Assembly (NCBI GenBank): GCA_021773075.1
Contig: JAJFKT010000010.1
Coordinates: forward strand, 186,001 to 250,000
DNA length: 64,000 nt
Direction: 5' to 3'
Source: Woeseiaceae bacterium
GTDB taxonomy: Bacteria; Pseudomonadota; Gammaproteobacteria; Steroidobacterales; Woeseiaceae
In this document: positions 21,529 to 28,838 of the stretch, in pieces
Position numbering within the stretch: the stretch's first letter is position 1
Layout: the number at the start of each line of letters is the position of its first letter
The notes under the pieces: model-generated
Seen by the model: the letters and a program-made list of their open reading frames with translations, nothing else
Databases searched by the model: none
What the model was told of the DNA's origin: nothing
Position numbers and translations under genes: made by a program

Positions 21529-21546
21529 ATATGGCGGAGAGGGTGG
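21529..21546. repeat. Proximal attachment-site repeat within tRNA-Ser
   Basis: Identical in all 18 bases and in orientation to 18637-18654. The outer part (21532-21546) is the 3' end of the tRNA-Ser gene including the encoded CCA, so insertion at this site leaves the tRNA intact. Confidence 0.85.
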
Positions 21547-21622
21547 GATTTGAACCCACGAAGGGCTATTAACCCTTGCTGGTTTTCAAGACCAGTGCAT
21601 TCAACCGCTCTGCCACCTCTCC
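21532..21622 (-). tRNA. tRNA-Ser(UGA)
   Basis: A 91-nt class II tRNA read on the minus strand. The acceptor stem is GGAGAGG/CCTCTCC, with a G discriminator and an encoded CCA. The anticodon arm CTGGT-CTTGAAA-ACCAG gives anticodon TGA (reads UCA). A long variable arm (CAAGGGTTAATAGCCCTT) is typical of serine tRNAs, and the T arm is GTGGG-TTCAAAT-CCCAC. Its 3' end serves as the attachment site of the element described above. Confidence 0.97.
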
Positions 21623-21644
21623 GTGTCAGGTCGAACGGCTGCGC

Positions 21645-21673
21645 ATTGTGCTTGCAGTGTCCTGAGGATTCAA
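21645..21673 (-). promoter_or_regulatory. Candidate sigma-70 promoter of tRNA-Ser
   Basis: On the minus strand, TTGAAT (21673-21668) and CACAAT (21650-21645) are separated by 17 bp, each matching four of six consensus bases, and lie about 23 bp upstream of the tRNA 5' end. Confidence 0.4.
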
Positions 21674-21679
21674 CCTTAA

Positions 21680-21886
21680 GTGTTCAGGTTTATTGAAAAA
21701 TCCGCGAATGACGTCGAGAATCGATGGTCTGAGTGTGTGAGAAGCGTGAATTCAATAGTGAGTAATATTTTAAAAAGATCTAATAAGATTTTGATAAATA
21801 AAGAAAAGATATTTGGAATCGTGGTGTACGTAGATTACGATCTTAGCGCGGTTGTGTTCATTGGGAATAACCCCATACTGGATTAA
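21680..21886 (+). CDS. Doubtful 68-aa ORF in AT-rich spacer
   Basis: An open frame fills most of the AT-rich gap between tRNA-Ser and the next membrane protein. The translation is basic in the middle (ILKRSNKILINKEK) and hydrophobic after it (IFGIVVYVDYDLSAVVFIG). No convincing ribosome site or known domain is visible, and the codon choice (AAT, AAA, ATT) differs from neighbouring genes. It could be transferred DNA or simply chance in AT-rich sequence. Confidence 0.2.
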   Translation: MFRFIEKSANDVENRWSECVRSVNSIVSNILKRSNKILINKEKIFGIVVYVDYDLSAVVFIGNNPILD

Positions 21887-21907
21887 TTGACGGACGAGGG
21901 ATCAGGA

Positions 21908-22213
21908 TTGAAACAATATTTGAATAATGGCGGCTTTCCGGCGGGAAATCCGATCGCCAACATATTCGTGGTTATCGTTGGAGCGCTCGCAATCGGAGGG
22001 TTCGTCGTACTTGGCTTCTTTGCGCTTATGATCGTCGGCAGCATCGTTGCTGTTATGGCTGCCGTTATTGGTATCAGGGTCTGGTGGTTCAAGCGAAAAC
22101 TGCGCGGGCAGATGCAATCCGGTCAAAGCAGTGACCCAGGTACAGGCGCTACCGCAGGAGGCGTCATCGAAGGTGAATATAAGGTCGTTGCCGAGGACCG
22201 TGAGGACGCGTAA
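21908..22213 (+). CDS. Small membrane protein, unknown function
   Basis: About 101 aa with one or two hydrophobic helices (about residues 18-58: ANIFVVIVGALAIGGFVVLG, then MIVGSIVAVMAAVIGIRVWW), a basic cytoplasmic stop (FKRKLRGQ) and a disordered Gly/Thr/Ser tail ending in VIEGEYKVV. That last motif is common at the end of small proteobacterial membrane proteins. Starts with TTG: of the two in-frame TTG codons (21887, 21908), the second has GAGG at 8-nt spacing. It ends 11 bp before the histidine phosphatase gene and is probably co-transcribed with it. Confidence 0.6.
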   Translation: MKQYLNNGGFPAGNPIANIFVVIVGALAIGGFVVLGFFALMIVGSIVAVMAAVIGIRVWWFKRKLRGQMQSGQSSDPGTGATAGGVIEGEYKVVAEDREDA

Positions 22214-22224
22214 AGTCGCTGTCC

Positions 22225-22812
22225 ATGGTCAAAACCAAGTCTGATATCGAGCGTCGCAGACGCCGCCGCCATCGCCGCATTCAAGTCATCATTATCTATA
22301 CGGCTATTGCCGTCGGGCTTGCATGGTTTTTTGAATCTCAAGCGACGACGACCGTCATTTTTGTCCGTCATGCCGAAAAGTCGGCCCAGCCCGCGGAAAA
22401 TCCCGGACTTAGCGAGGCCGGAAAGCGTCGCGCAGTTGAACTCGCCCGGCAACTGGTCGATGCCGATGTTGTTGCGGGTGTCGATGCAATTTACTCAACA
22501 TCGTATAAACGGACCGAGGAAACAGTTCAGCCGGTCGCAACCGCATTGAGCCTGCCTATCAGTTCTTACGACGCAAACGATACTGCTTCGATAATGGACA
22601 AGATCGTCCGTGAGCATAAAGGCGAGATCATTCTGGTGGTCGGTCACAGCAACACCGTGCCGCTACTCATCGGCAACATGGGCGCAAGCAAAAATGTGCC
22701 CGAAATTGATGAGAACGAGTATGACAATATTTATATCGTTTCGGTTCCGTGGTTCGGAAAGACGAAGACTATCCGTTTGAGATACGGTGCGCCGTATGTG
22801 CCCGTGCAATGA
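22225..22812 (+). CDS. Membrane-anchored histidine phosphatase (SixA/PGAM-like)
   Basis: A 195-aa protein with a very basic N-terminus (RRRRRHRR), one transmembrane helix (about 20-37, VIIIYTAIAVGLAWFF) and an extracytoplasmic histidine-phosphatase domain. The catalytic RHAEK motif (R48-H49) is present, followed by GLSEAGKRRAVELARQL, STSYKRTEETVQP and the second catalytic His in VVGHSNTVPLL. The presence of EK after RH groups it with SixA-like and polyphosphate/phosphoester hydrolases more than with metabolic mutases. Substrate unknown. The stop overlaps the yjbQ start by ATGA. Confidence 0.85.
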   Translation: MVKTKSDIERRRRRRHRRIQVIIIYTAIAVGLAWFFESQATTTVIFVRHAEKSAQPAENPGLSEAGKRRAVELARQLVDADVVAGVDAIYSTSYKRTEETVQPVATALSLPISSYDANDTASIMDKIVREHKGEIILVVGHSNTVPLLIGNMGASKNVPEIDENEYDNIYIVSVPWFGKTKTIRLRYGAPYVPVQ

Positions 22813-23225
22813 TCGCTCGAAGAGAACTTCAGTTTGAAACAACCGGTCGAGGTACCTACGACCTGAGCCATGATATCCAGCAGTTTGTTGCAGATTCCGG
22901 AATAAAACTCGGTATGTGTCATGTGTTCATTCGGCACACCAGCGCGTCATTGATGCTTTGCGAAAACGCTGATCCCGATGTCATGCGTGATCTCGAAACG
23001 TTCATGTCCCGCCAGGCACCGGATGGTGATCCCGCATATACGCACACCGCTGAAGGCCCTGATGACATGTCCGCGCATGTGCGCAGTATCCTCACGCAAT
23101 CGGATCTGAATTTGCCGGTGGACGGCGGCAGCTGCGCTCTGGGCACCTGGCAGGGTATCTATCTTTGGGAGCATCGCTTCGCGCCGCATTCAAGGCGGGT
23201 CATCGTGACAGTGCAGGGTGATTAG
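22809..23225 (+). CDS. yjbQ: YjbQ/UPF0047 family protein (secondary thiamine-phosphate synthase)
   Basis: A 138-aa beta-barrel protein of the UPF0047 family. The signature CHVFIRHTSASLMLCENADP and the C-terminal GTWQGIYLWEHRF with the final RRVIVTVQGD are characteristic. E. coli YjbQ has promiscuous thiamine-phosphate synthase activity; the physiological role is unclear. The start is the ATG at 22809, which overlaps the preceding stop (ATGA); longer readings run into the phosphatase coding sequence. It ends with a 4-bp convergent overlap with bcp. Confidence 0.9.
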   Translation: MIARRELQFETTGRGTYDLSHDIQQFVADSGIKLGMCHVFIRHTSASLMLCENADPDVMRDLETFMSRQAPDGDPAYTHTAEGPDDMSAHVRSILTQSDLNLPVDGGSCALGTWQGIYLWEHRFAPHSRRVIVTVQGD

Positions 23226-23695
23226 TCCGACTTCAGCCCTGCGGTTTCTCTTAGGATCACCGCTTTCTCGATAAATTCCTGGTGCCGGCCGATACGAACG
23301 TCGGCCAACATCGCGTCCTTGATCGTACGATCCTGAGAAATCAGAAACGTCGCACGGCGCACGCCAACCCCAAACGGTCCATCGACATCGTACATGTTGA
23401 TCGCAACTTTCTCGGGGTCGCTCAAAAGCACAAACGGCAATTCGTGTTCATCGCGGAAGCGGCGGTGGCTGTCTTCATCTTGCGGACTCACGCCGGCGAC
23501 CCGCAGCCCGACTGATTGAATATCCGTATGGATATCTCGAATGCTGCAGGCTTCCTTGGTACAGCCTGGCGTGAAATCAGCTGGATAGAAATACAAGATG
23601 AGTGGCCCGGACTGTAAGAGGTCGGACAAAGAAGTTTCGTGACCATCCTGATCATTGAGGACGAATTCGGGGGCTCTGGCGCCGGCTTCTAACAT
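23222..23695 (-). CDS. bcp: Thiol peroxidase, Bcp/PrxQ-type peroxiredoxin
   Basis: A 157-aa AhpC/TSA-fold peroxiredoxin. The peroxidatic Cys is in YFYPADFTPGCTKEACSIRD, with the resolving Cys five residues later (CTKEAC), the arrangement of atypical 2-Cys PrxQ enzymes. It reduces hydroperoxides with electrons from thioredoxin; trxB is in the same window. The start overlaps the stop of the upstream GNAT gene by 7 bp, so the two form an operon. Confidence 0.93.
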   Translation of the reverse strand: MLEAGARAPEFVLNDQDGHETSLSDLLQSGPLILYFYPADFTPGCTKEACSIRDIHTDIQSVGLRVAGVSPQDEDSHRRFRDEHELPFVLLSDPEKVAINMYDVDGPFGVGVRRATFLISQDRTIKDAMLADVRIGRHQEFIEKAVILRETAGLKSD

Positions 23696-24153
23696 TTCGT
23701 ATCTCCAAACATTGCTTCCATAACCCGGTAGTTGGGATCAATCATTCCCAACGCCTCGTAAGTATTTTGCGCGCGAACGTTGTTTTGTTCTACGTAAAGA
23801 CGCAAGCCACAAGCGCCACTTTCACGCGCGCGGCGTTCGACATGTTGATACAGCGCTTTGAATACGCCGCTTCGTCGGTGCTCTGGGCGGACATAGACAC
23901 TTTGAATCCACCAGATCATACCGTTTCGCCAGTCGCTCCACTCATAAGTGACCATGATTTGTCCGACCAGCTCGCTGCCCGCTTCCGCGACCCAATAACG
24001 ACCCTTGCTTGGATCGCTCAGTATATCGGCAACACCTGGTCCTATGACATCTGGATCCAATGGACGGCCCTCGGTTTCCTCGGCCATCAAGGAGTTGTAG
24101 TTTGCGATCGTCCCGCTGTCGGCGAGGACAGCATTTCTGATTTCGATAGTCAT
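23689..24153 (-). CDS. GNAT family N-acetyltransferase
   Basis: A 154-aa protein with the GNAT core. Beta-4/alpha-3 has the acetyl-CoA signature VRPEHRRSGVFKALYQHVERRA (the R/Q-x-x-G-x-G/A-like RRSGVF), and the C-terminal strand is RLYVEQNNVRAQNTYEALGM. The N-terminus (IEIRNAVLADSGTIANYN) is typical of the RimI-like group. Substrate unknown. Coupled by a 7-bp overlap to bcp downstream. Confidence 0.85.
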   Translation of the reverse strand: MTIEIRNAVLADSGTIANYNSLMAEETEGRPLDPDVIGPGVADILSDPSKGRYWVAEAGSELVGQIMVTYEWSDWRNGMIWWIQSVYVRPEHRRSGVFKALYQHVERRARESGACGLRLYVEQNNVRAQNTYEALGMIDPNYRVMEAMFGDTKC

Positions 24154-24217
24154 CTAAACAGCCAGTTTGGGTCAATGTTCGAGCATTGAAAATGCAGTAG
24201 CATTCGTCATGCTCGTG

Positions 24218-26215
24218 TTACGTCGACGATGCGAGTTCTGAAAAGTCTGCCATCTTTGCATAGCCCGGGCACGTTGCCGTCGCTTCCTGTAGCGCTTGTC
24301 GCGCTTTGTCGCGTTGGTTTCTTTGCAAATAAATCACGGCCATGCGTCGATGCGCCGTACCGGTTTCTACTTCGGCAGCTATCGCGTCGATATCGTGATA
24401 AATCTCACGCATCACCGCCTTGCTAACCGCAGACGTATCAAGGCTGTCGAGCATAACGTAGTAATACGCGCGTGCCGCACGATCAGCTATCGGCGACGTG
24501 CCGCGCAGGTAGTCACGCTCGGCGATTGACGCGGCTTTTCTATAAGCATCCATCGCTCCCTCGACGTCGCCGAGATGGCGATACGAGTCGCCAAGACTTC
24601 CCCACATCTGATGGATTTCAGGCTCGCCGCCAGCAATCGATTCAATCGCGCGTTTTCGCAGTTTGGCGGACTCCGCGTAGTCGCCGACAAAGTAGTAAAC
24701 CTGCCCCAGAAACTCGTCGCCAACGTAACTCGCAGGATTGATTTCCTGTGCACGCAGATAGGTGTCACGTGCTTTCTCAAAATTGCCCGCGCAGATGTAG
24801 AAAGTGCCAAGATTGCTTAGTATTTTCTCATTCTCATCGCGCGACAACGCTTCTTCGGAAACAGATGTCGCAGCCTCCAGATTTCCGTCGTACCATTCCA
24901 TCGTGGCCAGTGCGAAAAGTGGCTTCCATATTTTTTCATCCGCAATTGCCGCCGCTCGCGCGGCCTTTTTGGCACGCGATAGCGCTTCGGGATCCTCGCT
25001 TTGTAGAAATTGATCCAGTCGACTGTTTGCAAGCCCGTATAGAGCGGAAGCATCGAAGGGATGCGCGGTCGTGACACGCTCGTAGAGTGTCAATGCCTCC
25101 TCGTTACGTCCGGTACGACGAAGAAAGTGCGCATGGGCGGCCGCAATCACCGGATCGTCCGGGTCGAGTTGCAAGGCTTGCCCACAGGTCGCTGCTGCGT
25201 CGGTCAGGGCACGTTCTTCGTCGGTCATCCAATGTTCTTCCATCAAGGTCTGACACAAACCCGCATGCGCGCGTGCATAGTTCGCGTCCTGCCGCAATGC
25301 TGATTCGAAGCGACTTTGCGCACGTTTGATATTGAGCTCGCTTGATGGTGCATCCAGATACAACTCACCCTGTAGATAGTCGTCCTGCACGGGAGCAAGC
25401 GGAAAGTACCCCGGCTCGGCGTCATTTGATGGTAATCCTGTAGTTCGTACGAGTGCCCGCGAAATATTCGCCGCGATGTTCTCGAGCTTGTTCGGCACAG
25501 CGTGACGCGGCCAACTTTCCGACCAAATCTGTGTTCGAAAGTCGTTGGCAAACAAATACGCCCGAACTGCGGTCAAGCGTCCGACAGTAAGGAACTCACC
25601 GCTAATTACCGCATCGGCACGCAGCCTGTCGGCGGCTGTTTTCGGATCAAGACCATCGACGAGCGCCGCCGCGGTCGAACTGGACACCTGGAAATGATCG
25701 CCAAGCGATTCGCGCAAGACGGTACGAAATGCCCCGTTGTCATCACCGTCGAACGCCATAACAACCACCGGTGTCGAGCCAAGATCCAGCGCTGCAATTG
25801 CATCGATGCTTTCCGGGTCGCTGCCGCCACCTGAATAGCGCGTATAGGTGAAGAGAAGCAAGGCAGCAAATGCCACGCCGGCCAATACGAGTCTCCTATC
25901 AAGCGGAACGCGACCAGCCCTGGCTTGCTTCTGGACGGCCATCTCGTCCTGCTCTTCTTCGGCCGTCTTATATAAGGTGTGTGCCTCAACGCCTAGCGCC
26001 CGTGCAATACGCTCCAGCGTCATCGGTTCAACGGGCAATTCTCTGAAGACCCGGCTTACCGCATCTTTGGGCATGGCCTCGAGGTCTTCCAGATCGGCGA
26101 TGCGTTCGGCAAGTGCTGCCTGAGTCTTCAGTCCGGCCCCTGTCATTGCATGCACCAGTCGAGCACGCGATGCACGAACGCCGCGGTGTCGCTTCTTTTT
26201 GTCGGGCGTCGTCAA
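24218..26215 (-). CDS. HTH / transmembrane / TPR-repeat protein
   Basis: A 665-aa protein with three parts. Residues about 15-90 form a Xre-like helix-turn-helix region (TQAALAERIADLEDLEAMPK, then ERIARALGVEAHTLYKTAEE). A single transmembrane helix follows at about 105-125 (LVLAGVAFAALLLFTYTRYS). The rest is outside the membrane: an alpha/beta region resembling the FlgO-like/adenylate-cyclase-associated domain (VVVMAFDGDDNGAF, ADAVISGEFLTVG) and then at least six TPR repeats (ARAHAGLCQTLMEEHW, ILSNLGTFYICAGNFEKARD, GSLGDSYRHLGDVEGAMDAY). The topology resembles ToxR/CadC one-component membrane regulators, but the HTH is Xre-like, not winged. Target genes unknown. Confidence 0.8.
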   Translation of the reverse strand: MTTPDKKKRHRGVRASRARLVHAMTGAGLKTQAALAERIADLEDLEAMPKDAVSRVFRELPVEPMTLERIARALGVEAHTLYKTAEEEQDEMAVQKQARAGRVPLDRRLVLAGVAFAALLLFTYTRYSGGGSDPESIDAIAALDLGSTPVVVMAFDGDDNGAFRTVLRESLGDHFQVSSSTAAALVDGLDPKTAADRLRADAVISGEFLTVGRLTAVRAYLFANDFRTQIWSESWPRHAVPNKLENIAANISRALVRTTGLPSNDAEPGYFPLAPVQDDYLQGELYLDAPSSELNIKRAQSRFESALRQDANYARAHAGLCQTLMEEHWMTDEERALTDAAATCGQALQLDPDDPVIAAAHAHFLRRTGRNEEALTLYERVTTAHPFDASALYGLANSRLDQFLQSEDPEALSRAKKAARAAAIADEKIWKPLFALATMEWYDGNLEAATSVSEEALSRDENEKILSNLGTFYICAGNFEKARDTYLRAQEINPASYVGDEFLGQVYYFVGDYAESAKLRKRAIESIAGGEPEIHQMWGSLGDSYRHLGDVEGAMDAYRKAASIAERDYLRGTSPIADRAARAYYYVMLDSLDTSAVSKAVMREIYHDIDAIAAEVETGTAHRRMAVIYLQRNQRDKARQALQEATATCPGYAKMADFSELASST

Positions 26216-26281
26216 ACTATGCCTCTTTCTCGCTCGAAAACCGAAGATCTCTTATATCACAGCCATGAAGTCGCGTTAAAC

Positions 26282-26310
26282 GACGCTAAGTGACGCTATC
26301 TGTCGACGCA
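26282..26310. repeat. Short direct repeats in the divergent intergenic region
   Basis: GACGCTA occurs at 26282-26288 and again at 26292-26298 (10-bp period), with a related GACGCA at 26305-26310. They lie between the divergent HTH/TPR gene and the lipoprotein gene, where an HTH regulator could act. Function is a guess. Confidence 0.35.
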
Positions 26311-26345
26311 GAGGCGAGCATTTATGCCTAGGATTCGTGCTGACT

Positions 26346-26642
26346 ATGAACCGAAAAACGATCAGTGTCCTTGCCCCAATCCTCGCAGTCCTGGCTGGCT
26401 GCGATTCGGGGATTGCGGGCCAGTATCAAGACGACCGTGGCATAGCGACGTACGAATTCAACAAAGACGGAACCGCAGTTGTAACGGTATTAGGAGCAAC
26501 TGTCGCCGCGAGTTATTTGATCGATGGCGAAAATGTTTTAGTCAGCAGTCCGCAAGGGACGATCGTATTGACGCGACGAGAAGACGATTTGTTCGGCCCG
26601 CGGGGATTAAAAATGACGAAATACAAACCAAAGGAATATTGA
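26346..26642 (+). CDS. Small lipoprotein, unknown function
   Basis: Starting at the ATG at 26346, the 98-aa product has a short lipoprotein signal peptide with lipobox LAGC (MNRKTISVLAPILAVLAGC). The mature part is a small beta-rich domain (GQYQDDRGIATYEFNKDGTA) reminiscent of the lipocalin-like or DUF4115-type stress lipoproteins, without a firm match. Divergent from the HTH/TPR gene. Confidence 0.7.
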   Translation: MNRKTISVLAPILAVLAGCDSGIAGQYQDDRGIATYEFNKDGTAVVTVLGATVAASYLIDGENVLVSSPQGTIVLTRREDDLFGPRGLKMTKYKPKEY

Positions 26643-26777
26643 GCCACCTTTGCGGAGAATGAGAATGAACAATCGAGTATTTATGGGAATCGCTCTATCG
26701 CCGAGTTGATTTTTGGCTAGTACTGCGAATCGAAGTATCAAAATTCATTTTTGTAACAAGAAAAATAGGGGAAGAGT

Positions 26778-27170
26778 ATGGCCTTAATAAACTGCAAAGA
26801 CTGTGACAAGGAGATATCGGCGACCGCTGCTGCCTGCCCAAGCTGCGGCTCCCCAATTGAGAGAAAGGTCCGTGAGGGCGAAGAGCAGTGTCCATTTTGC
26901 TCGACAATCCTTCCTGGTACGGCGATGGTTTGTACTGGCTGCAATGCGCAGAAAGGCTATACCTACAATCGTGGCAATGTGTACGGCAAAGGACAAACGA
27001 TAGGGTGGGGAATCATTTTACCGTTGATTCTCGGTAATCTCGGCTTTCTGTTCGGCCCGACATTCGGGATCGTCGTATTGCTTGTTGCGCTATTCGTGGT
27101 TGGGATGTCAATCAAACGGCTACTGACGGGCCCAATTTGGTGGCGTACATCAAACGTACACAATAGCTAG
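26778..27170 (+). CDS. Double zinc-ribbon membrane protein
   Basis: A 130-aa protein with two zinc ribbons. The first (residues 6-24) has CKDC and CPSC pairs, and the second (38-55) has CPFC and CTGC. Two hydrophobic helices follow, at about 78-110 (IGWGIILPLILGNLGFLFGP, then TFGIVVLLVALFVVG). A good ribosome site (GGGGAAGAG) precedes the ATG. Zinc-ribbon/membrane proteins of this type are widespread and uncharacterised. First of two zinc-ribbon genes in tandem here. Confidence 0.75.
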   Translation: MALINCKDCDKEISATAAACPSCGSPIERKVREGEEQCPFCSTILPGTAMVCTGCNAQKGYTYNRGNVYGKGQTIGWGIILPLILGNLGFLFGPTFGIVVLLVALFVVGMSIKRLLTGPIWWRTSNVHNS

Positions 27171-27239
27171 CTGAACTTCCCGCAGTTGTACGGCTTTGAC
27201 TCGATAGCGGAAAGCGACAGTGATGCCGGGTAAGTTACA

Positions 27240-27482
27240 ATGATGTCTGCGGTCGATTGCAGCGATTCGCTGATACACGATATTTGGTCTAAAACAAGCC
27301 GAGGTGACGTGCTGGTCCGAGCCGAAAACAAAGGTGATCGAGGGATCATTCGTGCGATTAGTTTGTCAGCCTTTGAGACATCGTCCGAAGCCGATCTTGT
27401 CGACGTTCTACGGCAGCAAGCTGATCCATTTATCTCCCTGGTTGCCGAAGTCGAAGAAACGGAGATTACGAAATGGCGATGA
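27240..27482 (+). CDS. Doubtful 80-aa ORF before second zinc-ribbon gene
   Basis: An open frame whose stop overlaps the start of the following zinc-ribbon gene by 10 bp. The translation (SLSAFETSSEADLVDVLRQQ, ISLVAEVEETEITKWR) resembles the start of a GNAT-type N-acetyltransferase of the YhbS group, which often open with ...AFxxxxEADLVDxLR. If so, it would be a truncated acetyltransferase whose 3' part was replaced by the zinc-ribbon gene. Read from a short segment only. Confidence 0.4.
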   Translation: MMSAVDCSDSLIHDIWSKTSRGDVLVRAENKGDRGIIRAISLSAFETSSEADLVDVLRQQADPFISLVAEVEETEITKWR

Positions 27483-28228
27483 TCCAGTGTGGCGAGTGTG
27501 GAAAGGAAGTTTCGGATAAGGCAGTTAGCTGCCCGAACTGCGGCGCACCCGTTGCCGAACCCAAAGTTCGCGAGAATGTTCGAGAAAAGGTTCGTGAGAG
27601 TGTTCAAGAAAAGGTTCGCGAGAATTATCAAGAGAAAGTCGTGGTGCAGGAAGTCGTCATTCGAAACCGATTGTCCTACGAGTTCGAGAAGCTGTTCACC
27701 TTTCTCTTCATAAATTGGTCCATTTTTGTACTCATGTTTTTTAATGCATGGTTCATTCCGAACCAGATCCGGAAGTATTTTGGTCTGAGCATTGAAGACG
27801 ATTATTCTAAATATATGGGTGTTGTCGGTCTTCTTGTCGTGATTGTCATATTAATATTCAGGAAACGTCTTGCTGGTCTAATCGGTCAGATAATCGCCGC
27901 TATTTTGATTGCCGGAGCCATTTGGGGTCCCGATATCCTGGCACCTGAAGAAAGAGCGGTAAAGCAAGCGCGTGATGAGTTTAAACCGTTATTGCACGCT
28001 GCTCTGAAAGTGGGCTGCTGGGAAAGGCTCGAGTGGATGGAGGAAAAGGGCGCGATTTTCGATAAGGACGACATGATTGAGCAGTGTGATGCCGATGAAG
28101 CGAGGTTCGTCGAGCTTGCGGAGAGTAGTTCAGACATTATGGTCGCCAAACTTTGTAATCCGAGGTTCGGCGGTAGTGCCAGGAACTCTCCCGTCGTCGA
28201 TGACTTCTGTAAGTCGCGTAGTTTGTGA
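27473..28228 (+). CDS. Zinc-ribbon, coiled-coil, membrane protein
   Basis: A 251-aa protein. The zinc ribbon is at 6-23 (CGECGKEVSDKAVSCPNCG). Next is a charged helix made of three near-identical octads (VRENVREK, VRESVQEK, VRENYQEK; residues 32-55) and two or three membrane helices (about 78-98, 118-138, 143-160). A C-terminal soluble domain contains ankyrin-like helices (CWERLEWMEEKGAIFDKDDM) and five cysteines. The start has GGAG at suitable distance. I do not recognise the C-terminal domain. It is followed by tRNA-Arg on the other strand. Confidence 0.72.
   Translation: MAMIQCGECGKEVSDKAVSCPNCGAPVAEPKVRENVREKVRESVQEKVRENYQEKVVVQEVVIRNRLSYEFEKLFTFLFINWSIFVLMFFNAWFIPNQIRKYFGLSIEDDYSKYMGVVGLLVVIVILIFRKRLAGLIGQIIAAILIAGAIWGPDILAPEERAVKQARDEFKPLLHAALKVGCWERLEWMEEKGAIFDKDDMIEQCDADEARFVELAESSSDIMVAKLCNPRFGGSARNSPVVDDFCKSRSL
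27566..27637 (+). repeat. Three 24-bp coding tandem repeats
   Basis: Units at 27566-27589, 27590-27613 and 27614-27637 encode VRENVREK, VRESVQEK and VRENYQEK. They differ from each other at a few positions, consistent with an old slippage expansion of a charged helix in the zinc-ribbon protein. Confidence 0.85.
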
Positions 28229-28295
28229 TGGTCATGCTGTTCTGTCGAACGTCCGTATATGGACTCCACCTAATTGCACGACTACTTGGGATTAT

Positions 28296-28372
28296 GGTGC
28301 GCCCGACAGGATTCGAACCTGTGGCCCCCAGATTAGGAATCTGGTGCTCTATCCGACTGAGCTACGGGCGCA
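28296..28372 (-). tRNA. tRNA-Arg(CCU)
   Basis: A 77-nt tRNA on the minus strand. The acceptor is GCGCCCG/CGGGCGC with an A discriminator and encoded CCA. The D arm contains AGCTCAGTCGGATAGAGC, the anticodon arm CCAGA-TTCCTAA-TCTGG gives anticodon CCT (reads AGG), and the T arm is ACAGG-TTCGAAT-CCTGT. No second copy of its 3' end was seen nearby. Confidence 0.97.
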
Positions 28373-28434
28373 GCGGGGAGATATTAGCAAACTGACTGCA
28401 GCGTTGCCGCGTTTCTAATGCCATAATGCGGGCC

Positions 28435-28812
28435 ATGCAGGGCATCATCATTCGCACGCTCATTTACATGCTGGGGTTATTTCTCGCATCCCGGCTGATT
28501 CCCGGTGTCTGGATTGAAGGTATCGGAAGTTTCCTGCTCGCCGGGTTTCTGCTTGGATTGGTAAACGCCTTCGTCAGGCCGATCATGTTTGTGCTGACTT
28601 TGCCACTGACTATCGTGACCTTGGGTTTGTTTATCTTCGTACTCAACGCAGCGATGTTCGGTCTTGTCGCGGCGTTGCTGGATAACTTTCAGGTAGCGGG
28701 TTTCTGGTCGGCACTTTTCGGTGCGATCGTTGTCAGTATCACCAGCACTGTGGCGGCCTGGACCATTGGTCCCGAGGGAAAATACGAGCTATTCGTCGTT
28801 CGACGTCAATAG
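28435..28812 (+). CDS. Phage-holin-family-4-like membrane protein (PF04020 type)
   Basis: About 125 aa with four hydrophobic helices and the family opening MQGIIIRTLIYMLGLFLASR followed by LIPGVWIEGIG, then GFLLGLVNAFVRPIMFVLTL and LTIVTLGLFIFVLNAAMFGL. The family is a widespread four-helix membrane protein of unknown function, related by name only to mycobacteriophage holins. An in-frame ATG at 28426 would add three residues; the ATG at 28435 gives the usual family N-terminus, though neither has a clear ribosome site. Divergent from tRNA-Arg. Confidence 0.88.
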   Translation: MQGIIIRTLIYMLGLFLASRLIPGVWIEGIGSFLLAGFLLGLVNAFVRPIMFVLTLPLTIVTLGLFIFVLNAAMFGLVAALLDNFQVAGFWSALFGAIVVSITSTVAAWTIGPEGKYELFVVRRQ

Positions 28813-28838
28813 TCAGCGTTACAAGCGGAGAACTTTTT

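Larger units (their letters stand above)
18637..21546. mobile_element. Degenerate 2.9-kb integrative element in tRNA-Ser(UGA)
   Basis: The segment is bounded by 18-bp direct repeats of the tRNA-Ser 3' end, carries a P4-type integrase reduced to its two termini, and holds two cargo genes of unknown role: a zinc-ribbon membrane protein and a secreted TonB-C-domain protein. The interior reads visibly more AT-rich than the flanks. The integrase remnant lies at the end away from the tRNA and points inward; in many tRNA islands the integrase is next to the tRNA, so a larger element may have been deleted or two elements may have recombined. No transposase or replication gene is seen. Confidence 0.78.

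Noticed and set aside
21500-21572. Peptide ending MAERVGFEPTKGY from a frame crossing tRNA-Ser
   Set aside because: It is the well-known false translation of a tRNA gene read through its T arm; the frame has no ribosome site.
26643-26777. Possible leader peptide at 26665-26709 (14 codons, MNNRVFMGIALSPS)
   Set aside because: It has a ribosome site but the frame stops after a signal-like start and nothing downstream suggests attenuation; could be a decayed gene start.
28296-28372. tRNA-Arg(CCU) as a second island attachment site
   Set aside because: No direct copy of its 3' end was found in the 4 kb on the downstream side, so the zinc-ribbon cluster cannot be called an island on this evidence.
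28077-28418. Plus-strand 113-aa frame with GAPDRIRTCGPQIRNL
   Set aside because: Again the translation of a tRNA (tRNA-Arg) antisense and of another gene's shifted frame.
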